Origin: JACKII01 sp041687435
Lineage (GTDB): Bacteria; Pseudomonadota; Alphaproteobacteria; Bin95
Length of the DNA stretch: 38,465 nt
Direction of reading: 5' to 3'
NCBI GenBank assembly: GCA_041687435.1
Contig: JAWLBX010000029.1
Coordinates: 1-38,465, forward strand
Both the position numbers and the translations under genes were made by a program. The notes below the pieces were generated by a model, which saw nothing but the letters and a program-made list of their open reading frames with translations, searched no databases and had not been told where the DNA came from. Within the stretch, counting starts at the first letter, position 1. Every line of letters begins with the position of its first letter. Positions 1-9,137 of this stretch are shown piece after piece.

Positions 1-979
1 GGGCTTGCTCCAATGCCTCTGCCGCAGCCTGCCGCTGCCGCACCTCACGCTGCAGGCGCAGATTGACGGCAACGAGCTGTTTGGTCCGCGCTTCGACCTC
101 CGCCGCCAGTTCTTCGCGGTGCTGCTGCAACGCCCGACCGGCTCTCCGGTCTGCCGTAACGTCTGAGAACGTCACGACAAAACCCTGGTCGGGCATCGCC
201 CGAAAGGCGGCTTCCACCACCGTATTGCCGGGATAATGCAGATCAACCTGCATCGGCGGACGCGGCCGGCGGCGGCGGATCCATTGTCCGACGGCTTTTG
301 CGACACCCCGGTCAATGGTGGCGCGGTGCTGTACCATCAGACGGATCAGCTGGCGCACGGACATGCCGCGGCGCACGGCGTAATAGGGAAGGTTCAGCAC
401 CTCGCACGCGCGGCGGTTCCAGATGACCAATTCCCGCTGCGCGTCGAACACGCTGACACCCTGGGCGATATTGGTGACGGTCGAGGCGAGCAGCGCGGCA
501 CTCTCCGCCTCCGCCCGCAGGCGCCGCGCCTCCTCCTGTTCCATCACGCCGGTGATATCGGTACAGATCGAGACGGTACCGCCATCGGCGGTGCGAATAT
601 TGTGGACCTGGACGATACGGCCATCGCGGAACCGGTGGACGTAGTCTCCGCGCGGCCGGCGATGGCTCTGCAACATATATTCGAGCCAACGGTCCGGATC
701 CTTCACCGCCTCCTCGATCTCTCCCAGGCGAACGGACTCCTGCAACAACTGCCTGTACGGCACACCAGGCCGCAGCAGCAGCCCCAGGGCATGCCACATG
801 TCATAATGGCGTTGATTGAACAGGTTCAGGCGGTCGTCCGAGTCGTACAAGGCAAGGCCACCCACCTGCGACATCAGCATCTGATTGAACCACGGCATCC
901 GCGCCAACTCCCGCTCCATCGCAGCAATATCCAGCGATGGGGAAATTGAGCGCGCCGGTCGGTCGGTCGGTTGGTCCAA
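1..979 (-). CDS. PAS-domain sensor protein, probable histidine kinase (C-terminus cut by window edge)
   Basis: An open frame runs without a stop from position 979 to the left edge, giving the first 326 residues. Two PAS-like segments are visible, at about residues 35-145 and 160-275; the second contains the typical NIAQGVSVFD and FSDVTADRRA stretches. From about residue 280 a charged heptad-like helix (EELAAEVEARTKQL) begins, the usual linker into a HisKA domain, but the catalytic part lies outside the window. I chose TTG at 979 because GAGAGG sits 5 bases upstream; ATG at 919 (MERELARM) has no good ribosome site and would trim 20 residues. No signal peptide or membrane span is seen, so it is probably a cytoplasmic sensor. 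It lies 91 bases downstream of the AsmA-like gene on the same strand. It could instead end in a GGDEF or other output domain. Confidence 0.8.
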   Translation of the reverse strand, partial: MDQPTDRPARSISPSLDIAAMERELARMPWFNQMLMSQVGGLALYDSDDRLNLFNQRHYDMWHALGLLLRPGVPYRQLLQESVRLGEIEEAVKDPDRWLEYMLQSHRRPRGDYVHRFRDGRIVQVHNIRTADGGTVSICTDITGVMEQEEARRLRAEAESAALLASTVTNIAQGVSVFDAQRELVIWNRRACEVLNLPYYAVRRGMSVRQLIRLMVQHRATIDRGVAKAVGQWIRRRRPRPPMQVDLHYPGNTVVEAAFRAMPDQGFVVTFSDVTADRRAGRALQQHREELAAEVEARTKQLVAVNLRLQREVRQRQAAAEALEQA

Positions 980-1070
980 GGTCGCCTCTCTTCGGTAAAG
1001 GTGTTCGCGGCAGTATTGCTTGCCAGCCGCGGCAGGTGAACCCCCTGCCCTTCGGCCCGGCAGAATGGGA

Positions 1071-4000
1071 TCAATTTCCGGTCGGCGGCTCGCTGGCGGT
1101 ACCCCCAAACAGACGGCGCAGGAGGCCAGGCGCCAGGGCGGTCAGCGGATTGACGTTGAATTCCGGTTCGCTGGCATTGCCGGTTGCGCGGTAGTTGGCG
1201 GCAAACAGCCCCTCCCCGCCGGTGAGAACGTCGCCGATCAGCGGAATCGACCGCAAAACCCGGTTGACGGAATAGGCCGGTACAATCGCGCCGCTGATAT
1301 CCAGCACATTCCTGTTCAGATCGACCCACCCTTGGAAGGTCGCGCCCAATTCCCCGCCAGCTACGCGCCCGTCCTCCAGCAACAGGATGCCATTTTCCAG
1401 CCCAAATTCGGTATCGAATCGGTCGACCGACCAACTCCGCGCCAGCGCGGGCCGGTCGATGGTGCCGCCACTAAACAGGCGGACCAGAAACGGCGCCTCC
1501 TCGAACACGCCACCGAACATTAACGCCGTTCCGGTAATGGCGTCATCGGCCCGGGACATGCGGGCATTGATCTGCAAGGTGCCACCCTGCACCCGGTCGG
1601 TGATACCCAATGCCTCCAGCAACGCGCCGGCATCGCTGGCATTGAGTGCCGCAGCACCGTTTCGCAGCACCTCCGCCGAAACCTGGCCGCCGCCGGCGCT
1701 ATTCGCGCCCAACGACGCTGTGCCGATCGCGCCGTTTTCCAGCACCGTTACCCCGCGCACGGACTCGAGCGGCGGGCCGGAGCCAACCTGCACCGCTGCC
1801 ACCTCCAGGTCGATTGCCAGCCGGCCGCCTGTTGTCGGGCTGCCATCCTCTGCGCTGGAGTCGGTCAGGTCCTTCATCAAAGGCCGTGCGTCCAGCCGCG
1901 TCCCTGCGACCGAAATGCGATATCCCCCCTCTGCTGCCGGGGCACCGACCACTGTCACGTTCGTATTTGCGCCATGGCGCAGTTCGCTGATACGGATATC
2001 AGGCGGTAACCCAGTTGCATCCCGCCATTCAACGTCACCGGCAATACTAAGCTGTGGCGCGGTCAACCGGAAGGCATCGACCTTGCGCAACCGGCCGTTG
2101 TCGATCCGAACCCGCGCGCTGACCGCAGCGTATTCCCCCGGCGGGCTTTCCCAGTCCAACAGGTTCAGGCGCATGCGCGCGCCGGAAAGATCGGCCGCAA
2201 CATCGATCGTGGTGGAGCCTTTGACCGGCTCAGTCGCCGTCATATCGACCTTTACCGGGCCGGAGACGAGGTCTGGCGAAAATGGAAATTCGGCGAAACC
2301 CAACTGTTGCCGCGCCCGGTCGTCAAGCGTGCTCTGAAGCTGGAAACGGCTGCGATAGGGCATGCGTGCGCCATATCGCAAGTCGCCCGTCAGCGCCACC
2401 GGCGCACCCGCCATTTCGGCGTCGCCTTCCAGGTTGAGCGCTGCCTTGTCGACCTTGAACCGGATTCGGCCCTTGCGCAGATCCTGATCGAACGCCGCGT
2501 CCGGCAACACCAGGTCGCGGGTTGTACCCGTTGCCTCAATCTCGATCTGATCGAGCGTCAATTCTTGGATCGGCGGGAATGCCGCTTTCAAGGTGCCGGC
2601 TATCGTGCCGCCCAACTGGTCCGGCGGCAGGTCGAGGAACCGGGCAAAACCTAGCGGCTGCCGGTCCAGAACCGTCATCAGCCGGCTGGCCGGCCCCGAG
2701 ATATCGAACGACATCGCCGTCCGCTCATGCCCCTTGCCCTTGTCGATCCCAACGAACTGCAATTCCCCGCCGGTGACCTGCATTCCCGCGGTCGTACCGC
2801 GCAGAATGGTGGCTTCGAAAAGTGTTTCGGTAATACGTGCGTCGGCATCGAGCCCGGTCGCGTCCGGCATTGGCGGCCAATACGTCAACGCCACGTCCCG
2901 CAGCGGCATCCGGGCCTCTACCCGCACATCCTGCGGTTCGCCGAAGCCCGGCTCATCGGGCAGGCGGAACGTGATCTCGCCCTTTACCCCGGGCACCATA
3001 CCCTTGTGCACCTGGTCGACGATCCAGACGCGGGCACCCTCGCCAACGCCGATCGGCCAAAGCCGTTTCAGGTCCGCGATATCCAACTCGCCCGCAACGA
3101 TCTCCAGCCGGCCCTCGCCGCCCTTGGAGGCGCTGCCCGTCACGGAGACCGGCAGGGCCGTCTGGTCTGCCGCCCGTGGCAGGCGGATATCCAACCGGCG
3201 CAACACAATATCCCGGCCCTGATCCGTGATCCGCAGGTCCATTGTGCTGGAGCCAACCGCCAGCGGCTCCGGTAGCACACCCGGCAAGGCCAATTGCCCG
3301 GGCTCGGTCCGCAAGAAAATCGCAGCATGATCGACACCACCGCTGCGGCGCACCATTGCGTCGATATCCGCGAAGACTCCGATATCCGCGCCGCCGAGTA
3401 TTTCCGCACCTGGCACGATGGTGGACAGCCAAGCCAGGTTCAAACCGCTGGCTGAGAACTGCACCCGTGCCTGATCGGCGCCATGCAGTGCGCCATAACC
3501 GCGGAGCCGGGCGAAATTGCCCGCGTGCGATACGATGAATTCATCGACCTCCAGCGACCGGTCGCCGAGCCGCAATCGCCCCACCGCGGTGGCAGAGTCA
3601 AAGGCGAGATGCCGACGGATTCCTGGCAGGGTCAGCCGGCCACCGCCAACGTCCAAATCGTACCGCACATTCTCCGGCAGAGATTGGGGCGCAAACGCAG
3701 CCGACAGTGTGCCGCTGACGGCACCATCCCATTGGACCACCTGGGTCAACGCCGGCAGCAACTCCAGAACCAGCGATGGCTCCAACCGGTCCAATGTTAT
3801 CGTGAGTTGTGCCTGGGCCGTTTTCTCTGCCGGTGGCCCGGCGGTCGCCGGCCCGCCATCCGGCGGCATGGTCAGGTTCCAACGAATGCCGCCCCCGCCT
3901 TCCCCGATTGTTTCCGCGTTATCGCCTGGGCGGCTGGCGACGCCGGCCTGTCCAGTCCAGGCAAATCCCGTCTCGTCATTCAGCAACCGCATCTCGGCTC

Positions 4001-4625
4001 CCCGGGTCTCTTGGGAAATACCGAGCAGCGGATCGATGACCCGGAAGGTCAGTCCTTTCATCTCGACAGATTGCAGATAGCGCAGCCGTGGGTCTTCCTG
4101 CAGCAACTGCCGAAACGCGGACAGCCGGACACCATCGCTGTCACCATCCGCGTTATCGACAAACGACAGTTCAATACCCTCGGGCCCCCGCTCCGCCGTG
4201 ACCAGCAGGCCGTTGGCGGTGATCCGATTCGGAGCCAAGATGCCGTGTTGCACCAAAGCGGGGACGCTGAGGCCGACCTGGGCGACCGGTAAGGTCGCCA
4301 GGGGCGTATCAGACTGTCCACTGCCAGGATCAACCCGGTAGACGGCCATATCCTCTGCCTCGAACACGAAACCAATTCCATCGCGGCGCAGGCGGAAGCC
4401 GCCAAGTTTCACCGCCAACGTTCCGTCCGCCGGCGACAGAGCCTCCTCGATCTGCGGAATGGCAAACCGCAGAGAAACCGGGGCTTGCGCAATCCGCCAA
4501 GCCAAAAACGCCCCTGTCAGGATGGCAACGGTGAGCAGGCCGAGGATTATGCTCGCAATCCAACCTGCCGGCCCCCGCCCAAACGCGAGACGCCGCTTCG
4601 TGATCCATTGCAAACCTCGTCGCAT
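1071..4625 (-). CDS. YhdP/AsmA-like membrane-anchored envelope protein (DUF3971/AsmA2)
   Basis: This 1184-residue protein has a short basic N-terminus, one membrane helix at about residues 21-43, and then a very long beta-rich periplasmic region. It matches the YhdP/DUF3971 group of AsmA-like repeat proteins. The ending, with FAANYRATGNASEPEFNVNP followed by a basic LLRRLFGG stretch, is typical of alphaproteobacterial members. Family members form long hydrophobic grooves and are linked to phospholipid transport between inner and outer membranes; the same role here is inferred from family. The ATG at 4625 is preceded by GAAAGG. The gene is divergent from glnE across 84 bases, and the PAS sensor follows it. 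TamB was considered, but the N-terminal layout fits YhdP better. Confidence 0.86.
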   Translation of the reverse strand: MRRGLQWITKRRLAFGRGPAGWIASIILGLLTVAILTGAFLAWRIAQAPVSLRFAIPQIEEALSPADGTLAVKLGGFRLRRDGIGFVFEAEDMAVYRVDPGSGQSDTPLATLPVAQVGLSVPALVQHGILAPNRITANGLLVTAERGPEGIELSFVDNADGDSDGVRLSAFRQLLQEDPRLRYLQSVEMKGLTFRVIDPLLGISQETRGAEMRLLNDETGFAWTGQAGVASRPGDNAETIGEGGGGIRWNLTMPPDGGPATAGPPAEKTAQAQLTITLDRLEPSLVLELLPALTQVVQWDGAVSGTLSAAFAPQSLPENVRYDLDVGGGRLTLPGIRRHLAFDSATAVGRLRLGDRSLEVDEFIVSHAGNFARLRGYGALHGADQARVQFSASGLNLAWLSTIVPGAEILGGADIGVFADIDAMVRRSGGVDHAAIFLRTEPGQLALPGVLPEPLAVGSSTMDLRITDQGRDIVLRRLDIRLPRAADQTALPVSVTGSASKGGEGRLEIVAGELDIADLKRLWPIGVGEGARVWIVDQVHKGMVPGVKGEITFRLPDEPGFGEPQDVRVEARMPLRDVALTYWPPMPDATGLDADARITETLFEATILRGTTAGMQVTGGELQFVGIDKGKGHERTAMSFDISGPASRLMTVLDRQPLGFARFLDLPPDQLGGTIAGTLKAAFPPIQELTLDQIEIEATGTTRDLVLPDAAFDQDLRKGRIRFKVDKAALNLEGDAEMAGAPVALTGDLRYGARMPYRSRFQLQSTLDDRARQQLGFAEFPFSPDLVSGPVKVDMTATEPVKGSTTIDVAADLSGARMRLNLLDWESPPGEYAAVSARVRIDNGRLRKVDAFRLTAPQLSIAGDVEWRDATGLPPDIRISELRHGANTNVTVVGAPAAEGGYRISVAGTRLDARPLMKDLTDSSAEDGSPTTGGRLAIDLEVAAVQVGSGPPLESVRGVTVLENGAIGTASLGANSAGGGQVSAEVLRNGAAALNASDAGALLEALGITDRVQGGTLQINARMSRADDAITGTALMFGGVFEEAPFLVRLFSGGTIDRPALARSWSVDRFDTEFGLENGILLLEDGRVAGGELGATFQGWVDLNRNVLDISGAIVPAYSVNRVLRSIPLIGDVLTGGEGLFAANYRATGNASEPEFNVNPLTALAPGLLRRLFGGTASEPPTGN

Positions 4626-4670
4626 GCGAACCTTTCAAGTGTGCGCTACACTGCGCGCCCGTGTGTGGGA

Positions 4671-4684
4671 TTGGCGGACGCCAA
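4671..4684. promoter_or_regulatory. Perfect inverted repeat in the divergent yhdP-like/glnE promoter region
   Basis: TTGGCG-GA-CGCCAA is a perfect 6-base inverted repeat with a 2-base centre. It lies 25 bases before the glnE start and within the 84-base divergent gap. A second, weaker repeat (AGTGT, 5 bases, ACACT) is at 4638-4652. The position fits an operator, but no regulator can be named. A repeat this short can arise by chance in GC-rich DNA. Confidence 0.3.
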
Positions 4685-4709
4685 CCTGACGTAATTTAGG
4701 ATAGGCATC

Positions 4710-7640
4710 ATGTTTTGCGATCATATTGGCGAGATGCCGCTGCCTGCCGATCCCGTCCAGGCCGAAACCGGGCTGGAACGGTGGCTGGACGCGCTGGCCA
4801 AAGCCGGCCCTGGGTTGCAACAGCATGCTGACAGCCTGCTGGCATCGGGCAAAGCCCGCGACTTGCTGCTCGGCGTGTTCGGATGCAGCCCGTTTTTGGC
4901 ATCGGTCGCCGCGCAGGAAGCGGCCTTCTGCCTGTCCCTGATTGCGGATGGCCCCGATGCCGCCTGGCCAGACGCGCTTGAACTCCTCTCCACAAATCCC
5001 GCATCCGACGAGGCCGCCGCGAAATCCTGCCTCCGCCACGCCCGCCGCCGCGCCGCCCTTGCAATTGCCATCGGTGATGTCACCGGCGCCTGGAACCTGC
5101 AGCAGGTTACGCACGCGCTTTCCGATACCGCCGACGCATGCATCGAATACGCACTCGCTTTCACTCTGAAGGAAAAGGAGAAACGTGGCCGGGTGACCCT
5201 TGCAGATCCGGATCACCCCACGCGGGACTGCGGAATTTTCGCCCTGGGCATGGGCAAGCTGGGCGCGCGGGAGTTGAACTATTCCAGTGACATCGACCTG
5301 ATCGTTCTCTACGAGCCCGAGAAAGTACCCACAAAACGGCCGGACCGCCTTGGCCAGGACATGGCGCGGCTCACCCAGCAATGGGTGGCCCTGTTGCAGG
5401 ACCGAACTGCCGATGGTTTTGCCTTCCGCACCGATCTGCGGCTGCGCCCCGATCCGGCCTCGACCCCGCCCGCGATCGCGGTTCCCGCGGCGGAGGTCTA
5501 TTACGAAAGCACCGGCCAGAACTGGGAACGCGCGGCCATGATCAAGGCTCGCGTTGTCGCTGGCGATCACACGGCCGGCGAGGCCTTCCTGGAATTTCTC
5601 ACACCGTTCGTCTGGCGCCGTTCGCTCGACTTCTGGGCCATACGCGACATCCACTCGATCAAGCGGCAGATCAACGCCCATCGTGGCGGCAGCGCGATTG
5701 CCGTCGCCGGCCATGACATCAAGGTTGGGCGTGGCGGCATTCGCGAAATTGAGTTCTATGCCCAGACACAGCAATTGATTTGGGGAGGCCGTGAGCCGGT
5801 CCTGCGGGTCAAACCCACCTGCGATGCTCTCGACGCTCTTGTCACTGTCGATCAGGTCACGCCGGAGGCCGCGGAGGAACTGAAAGCCTGTTACGCCTAT
5901 CTGCGCCGGCTGGAGCATCGGTTGCAGATGGTGGCCGACCAGCAAACCCAGAAACTGCCCGAGGAAGACGGCCTCGACGCCATCGCCCGCTTCATGGGCG
6001 AGGCCGAAACGGCCACCTTCACCGCCAAGGTTCGCAAGACGCTGGAAACCGTCGAAGGCCACTATGCCCGCCTGTTCGAGGATGAGCCCGATCTGGCGGT
6101 GGAGGGCCTGGGAAACTTGGTTTTTACCGGCAGCGACCCCGATCCGGGCACGCTCGAAACCCTCGCCGGCCTGGGGTTCCGCAATGTCGCCAGGGTCGAT
6201 CAGGCCGTGCGCGGCTGGCACCATGGCCGCATGGCCGCGACACGCTCCAACCGTGCGCGCCAATTGCTGACCGAGTTGATGCCGACCTTGCTGCAAACGA
6301 TTGGCAACACCGCCGACCCGGACGAGGCATTCAGCAATTTCGACCATTTCCTGCAGGGCTTGCCTGCCGGTGTGCAGTTGTTCAGCCTGTTCCAGACTCA
6401 CCCGGATCTCCTTTCCCTGGTGTCGGAGATCTGCGGTTCTGCACCGCTGCTCGGCCAGCACATGCAGCGCCGGCCGGCGGTGCTTGACGCAGTGCTGACG
6501 CCCGAATTTTTCGCCCCCCTACCTGATGCGGAAGCCCAGGCTGAGGCTCTGGCCGCGGTAATGGACCAGGCGCGCGACATGCAGGACACGCTTGATCTCG
6601 CCCGCCGCTATGCCAGCGACCTGACCTTTCAGGCCGGCGTCCACCTGCTGCGCCGGGATACGGACCCGCTGACCGCCGCCGGCGTTCTGTCATCTCTTGC
6701 CGATCACACCGTCGCCGCCATGCTCAGCGCCGTGCACGAGGCATTTGCCGAACGCCACGGCCATCTGCCCGGCGACGGCATGCTGGTGCTGGCCTATGGC
6801 AAATGGGGCAGCCGCCAACTCAACCCCTCGTCCGACCTCGATGCGGTGGTGATCTACGACGCGCCATCGGTGCTGACGCAGAGCAATGGCGCCAAGCCTT
6901 TGGCCGCATCAACCTACGCCGCCCGCCTGACCCAACGCCTCGTCACGGCGCTGACTGCGGAAACCGAAAGCGGGCGTCTGTTCGAGGTCGATCTGCGGTT
7001 GCGTCCGGATGGCGACAAGGGCCCGCTGTCGCCCAGCATGGAGGGATTGGAGACCTATCTCCGCAACGACGCCTGGGCATGGGAATACTTAGCCCTGGTT
7101 CGCGCCCGCGCCGCATGCGGCCCTGACACCCTGTGCGAACGATTTGAATCCGTGCGCACCGAAGTCCTCTCCCGCCCGCGCGATGCAACCAAGCTGGCAG
7201 GCAAGGTGGACAGCATGCGCAAACGCATGGCTGCCACTTTCAAAGGCCAAAGCGCATGGGATACGAAACACCGCCGCGGCGGCCTCGTCGATACCGGGTT
7301 CCTCGCCCAGTTCCTTGTCCTGGCGCACGCTGCGGATGCCCCAGCCCTTCTCTCCCCGCGCCACACCGCCGGCATCGCCGCCTGCGCAGCCGACGCTGGC
7401 GTGATCGACGCCGGCGCCGCAGAAGCCCTTGCCGAGGCCGAAACGTTCTGGCTCGGTCTCCAAACCCTGATGCGCCTCACCGGCGCCGATAGCGCGCCTG
7501 ACCGCCTGAAACGCCCGAGCGTTCAAAGCGTCATTGCCCAGGGCCTCGGCCTGCCTGATTTGAACCGCGTTGAGGCCGACGCCAACACCCATGCAGAGGC
7601 GGTAACAGCCCTTTACCGGGCGTTGATTGGCGAGAGCTGA
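4710..7640 (+). CDS. glnE: Bifunctional glutamine synthetase adenylyltransferase/deadenylase
   Basis: The 976-residue product has the two nucleotidyltransferase halves typical of GlnE. The N-terminal half carries GMGKLGARELNYSSDIDL, with the metal-binding pair D194/D196. The C-terminal half carries AYGKWGSRQLNPSSDLDA at about residues 694-711, with its own DxD pair. In the family the N-terminal domain removes AMP from glutamine synthetase and the C-terminal domain adds it, so glutamine synthetase activity follows nitrogen status under PII control. Length agrees with the family (about 950-1000). The start at 4710 has AGGATAGG at 4698-4705. It is divergent from the AsmA-like gene and followed by bcp about 100 bases later. 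The long open frame on the opposite strand is a shadow. Confidence 0.97.
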   Translation: MFCDHIGEMPLPADPVQAETGLERWLDALAKAGPGLQQHADSLLASGKARDLLLGVFGCSPFLASVAAQEAAFCLSLIADGPDAAWPDALELLSTNPASDEAAAKSCLRHARRRAALAIAIGDVTGAWNLQQVTHALSDTADACIEYALAFTLKEKEKRGRVTLADPDHPTRDCGIFALGMGKLGARELNYSSDIDLIVLYEPEKVPTKRPDRLGQDMARLTQQWVALLQDRTADGFAFRTDLRLRPDPASTPPAIAVPAAEVYYESTGQNWERAAMIKARVVAGDHTAGEAFLEFLTPFVWRRSLDFWAIRDIHSIKRQINAHRGGSAIAVAGHDIKVGRGGIREIEFYAQTQQLIWGGREPVLRVKPTCDALDALVTVDQVTPEAAEELKACYAYLRRLEHRLQMVADQQTQKLPEEDGLDAIARFMGEAETATFTAKVRKTLETVEGHYARLFEDEPDLAVEGLGNLVFTGSDPDPGTLETLAGLGFRNVARVDQAVRGWHHGRMAATRSNRARQLLTELMPTLLQTIGNTADPDEAFSNFDHFLQGLPAGVQLFSLFQTHPDLLSLVSEICGSAPLLGQHMQRRPAVLDAVLTPEFFAPLPDAEAQAEALAAVMDQARDMQDTLDLARRYASDLTFQAGVHLLRRDTDPLTAAGVLSSLADHTVAAMLSAVHEAFAERHGHLPGDGMLVLAYGKWGSRQLNPSSDLDAVVIYDAPSVLTQSNGAKPLAASTYAARLTQRLVTALTAETESGRLFEVDLRLRPDGDKGPLSPSMEGLETYLRNDAWAWEYLALVRARAACGPDTLCERFESVRTEVLSRPRDATKLAGKVDSMRKRMAATFKGQSAWDTKHRRGGLVDTGFLAQFLVLAHAADAPALLSPRHTAGIAACAADAGVIDAGAAEALAEAETFWLGLQTLMRLTGADSAPDRLKRPSVQSVIAQGLGLPDLNRVEADANTHAEAVTALYRALIGES

Positions 7641-7744
7641 TCGGATACGTCGGCGTTAGCTTTAACCTAAGTCAGGCTTGTCACCCGCCGCGGCAGCCAC
7701 CATCATGGCCCCGCATGATCAACCATAACCAGCGAGGCACCCCC

Positions 7745-8206
7745 ATGCCAGAAATCGGCGACGCCGCTCCGGATTTCACCCTGCCCACCGGCAACAACGG
7801 CTCATTTTCCCTTTCAGCGCAGAAAGGCTCCCCCGTGGTTGTCTATTTCTATCCAAAGGATGACACCAGCGGTTGCACCAAGGAAGCCATCGCCTTTACG
7901 GAGGCGCTGGACGCGTTCGCCGCTGCTGGCGCCAAGATTATTGGGATCTCGCCGGATAGCCCGGCCAAACACGACAAGTTCATTGCGAAACACGACCTGA
8001 AAATCATCCTCGGCGCCGACGAGGACAAACAGGTGTGCGAGGCCTATAGTGTCTGGGTCGAGAAGTCGATGTATGGGCGCAAATACATGGGTGTCGAGCG
8101 GTCCACCTTTCTGGTCGATGCCGACGGCAAGATCGCCCAAGTCTGGCGCAAGGTAAAAGTGCCGGGCCACGCCGAGAAGGTGTTGGACGCGGTCAAGGCG
8201 CTTTGA
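7745..8206 (+). CDS. bcp: Thioredoxin-dependent thiol peroxidase (BCP/PrxQ peroxiredoxin)
   Basis: The 153-residue product reduces hydrogen peroxide and organic hydroperoxides using thiols. The start at 7745 gives the family N-terminus MPEIGDAAPDF; a start at 7715 would add ten unlikely residues. The peroxidatic Cys is C44 in FYPKDDTSGCTKEA. The resolving Cys usually found five residues later in E. coli BCP is absent (position 49 is Ile). The only other Cys is C98 in DKQVCEAYSVW. It therefore either works as a 1-Cys enzyme or uses C98, much as some PrxQ proteins use a Cys in helix alpha3. The SDR gene starts 4 bases after its stop, so the two are probably co-transcribed. Confidence 0.95.
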   Translation: MPEIGDAAPDFTLPTGNNGSFSLSAQKGSPVVVYFYPKDDTSGCTKEAIAFTEALDAFAAAGAKIIGISPDSPAKHDKFIAKHDLKIILGADEDKQVCEAYSVWVEKSMYGRKYMGVERSTFLVDADGKIAQVWRKVKVPGHAEKVLDAVKAL

Positions 8207-8210
8207 CGGC

Positions 8211-9092
8211 ATGAGCGAAGCGTTCGGCTCCAGCGATCATGCACTGCTCGATTATCCAACGGTCTACCGGGGCGACCTGTTCGCTGGCCATGTGGTGCTG
8301 GTCTCTGGCGGCGGTTCGGGTCTTGGCAAGGCCACTGCCACGCTGTTCGGACGCCTTGGCGCAACCGTCGCCATCTGCGGCCGCGACCCGGCCAAGCTGC
8401 ACGCGGTGGAATCGTTTTTCAAATCCGCGGGTATCGAATGCTGGTGCCGTGCCATGACCATCCGCGACCCGCAGGCCGTGGAAACGCTGTTCGACGACCT
8501 TGTCCGCGACCTTGGCCGGCTCGACGTGCTGGTGAACAATGCCGGCGGCCAGTTCCCGCAGGCCGCGATGGACTTCTCGCCAAAAGGCTGGAACGCCGTT
8601 ATCGACACCAACCTGAACGGCACTTGGTACATGATGCAGGCCGCAGCCCGACGCTGGCGCGATTGGGGGACGCAAGGCAACATCGTCAACATTGTCGCCG
8701 ACATCTGGCGCGGCCTGCCTCAGATGGCGCATACTACGGCGGCGCGGGCGGGTGTCATCTATGCTTCCAAGACTGTGGCGGTGGAGTGGGCGCCCTACGG
8801 CATCCGGGTCAATTGCATGGCGCCCGGCTGCTGCGAGTCGTCCGCCTTTGGCCGTTACCCGCCCGCAGGCGCGGAAACCTTTACCCAATCCAACCCGATG
8901 ATGCGCGCCGGCGACGAATTCGACGTGGCGGAGGCAGTGATCTACCTCGCTTCACCCGCCGCCAAATTCATTACGGGCGAAGTGTTGACGGTAGACGGCG
9001 GCCAGCAGATGTGGGGCGATCCGTGGCCGATGGGCCGCCCGCCAGCGTTCGAGATCGACTACAGCAAGGGTGGCCTGCCCGATAGCGAATGA
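8211..9092 (+). CDS. SDR-family oxidoreductase, trans-2-enoyl-CoA/2,4-dienoyl-CoA reductase type
   Basis: A 293-residue Rossmann-fold short-chain dehydrogenase. The cofactor loop is SGGGSGLG at 32-39, with R58 after the second strand suggesting NADPH, and NNAG is at 109-112. The segment around 160-206 (QMAHTTAARAGV, then VEWAPYGIRVNCMAPG) resembles peroxisomal trans-2-enoyl-CoA reductase (PECR) and 2,4-dienoyl-CoA reductases. As in those enzymes the classical YxxxK is missing: T175 and R179 stand where Tyr and Lys would be. A YASK stretch at 184-187 has the wrong spacing. A role in reducing unsaturated acyl-CoAs is inferred from family. It follows bcp by 4 bases and converges on the secreted-protein gene. 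Confidence 0.88.
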   Translation: MSEAFGSSDHALLDYPTVYRGDLFAGHVVLVSGGGSGLGKATATLFGRLGATVAICGRDPAKLHAVESFFKSAGIECWCRAMTIRDPQAVETLFDDLVRDLGRLDVLVNNAGGQFPQAAMDFSPKGWNAVIDTNLNGTWYMMQAAARRWRDWGTQGNIVNIVADIWRGLPQMAHTTAARAGVIYASKTVAVEWAPYGIRVNCMAPGCCESSAFGRYPPAGAETFTQSNPMMRAGDEFDVAEAVIYLASPAAKFITGEVLTVDGGQQMWGDPWPMGRPPAFEIDYSKGGLPDSE

Positions 9093-9137
9093 CGCAGCCG
9101 CGCTGGCCCCAATCGCCGTCAGGCAGGTGCCGAGATG

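Noticed and set aside
4635..6461. 608-codon open frame antisense to glnE
   Set aside because: Lies opposite a certain gene, has biased shadow composition (rich in Gly, Gln, Arg) and no recognisable domain. Long antisense frames are expected in GC-rich genes.
8762..8773. YASK in the SDR as the catalytic YxxxK
   Set aside because: Only two residues separate Tyr and Lys, and it lies nine residues past the proper position, which is occupied by T175 and R179.
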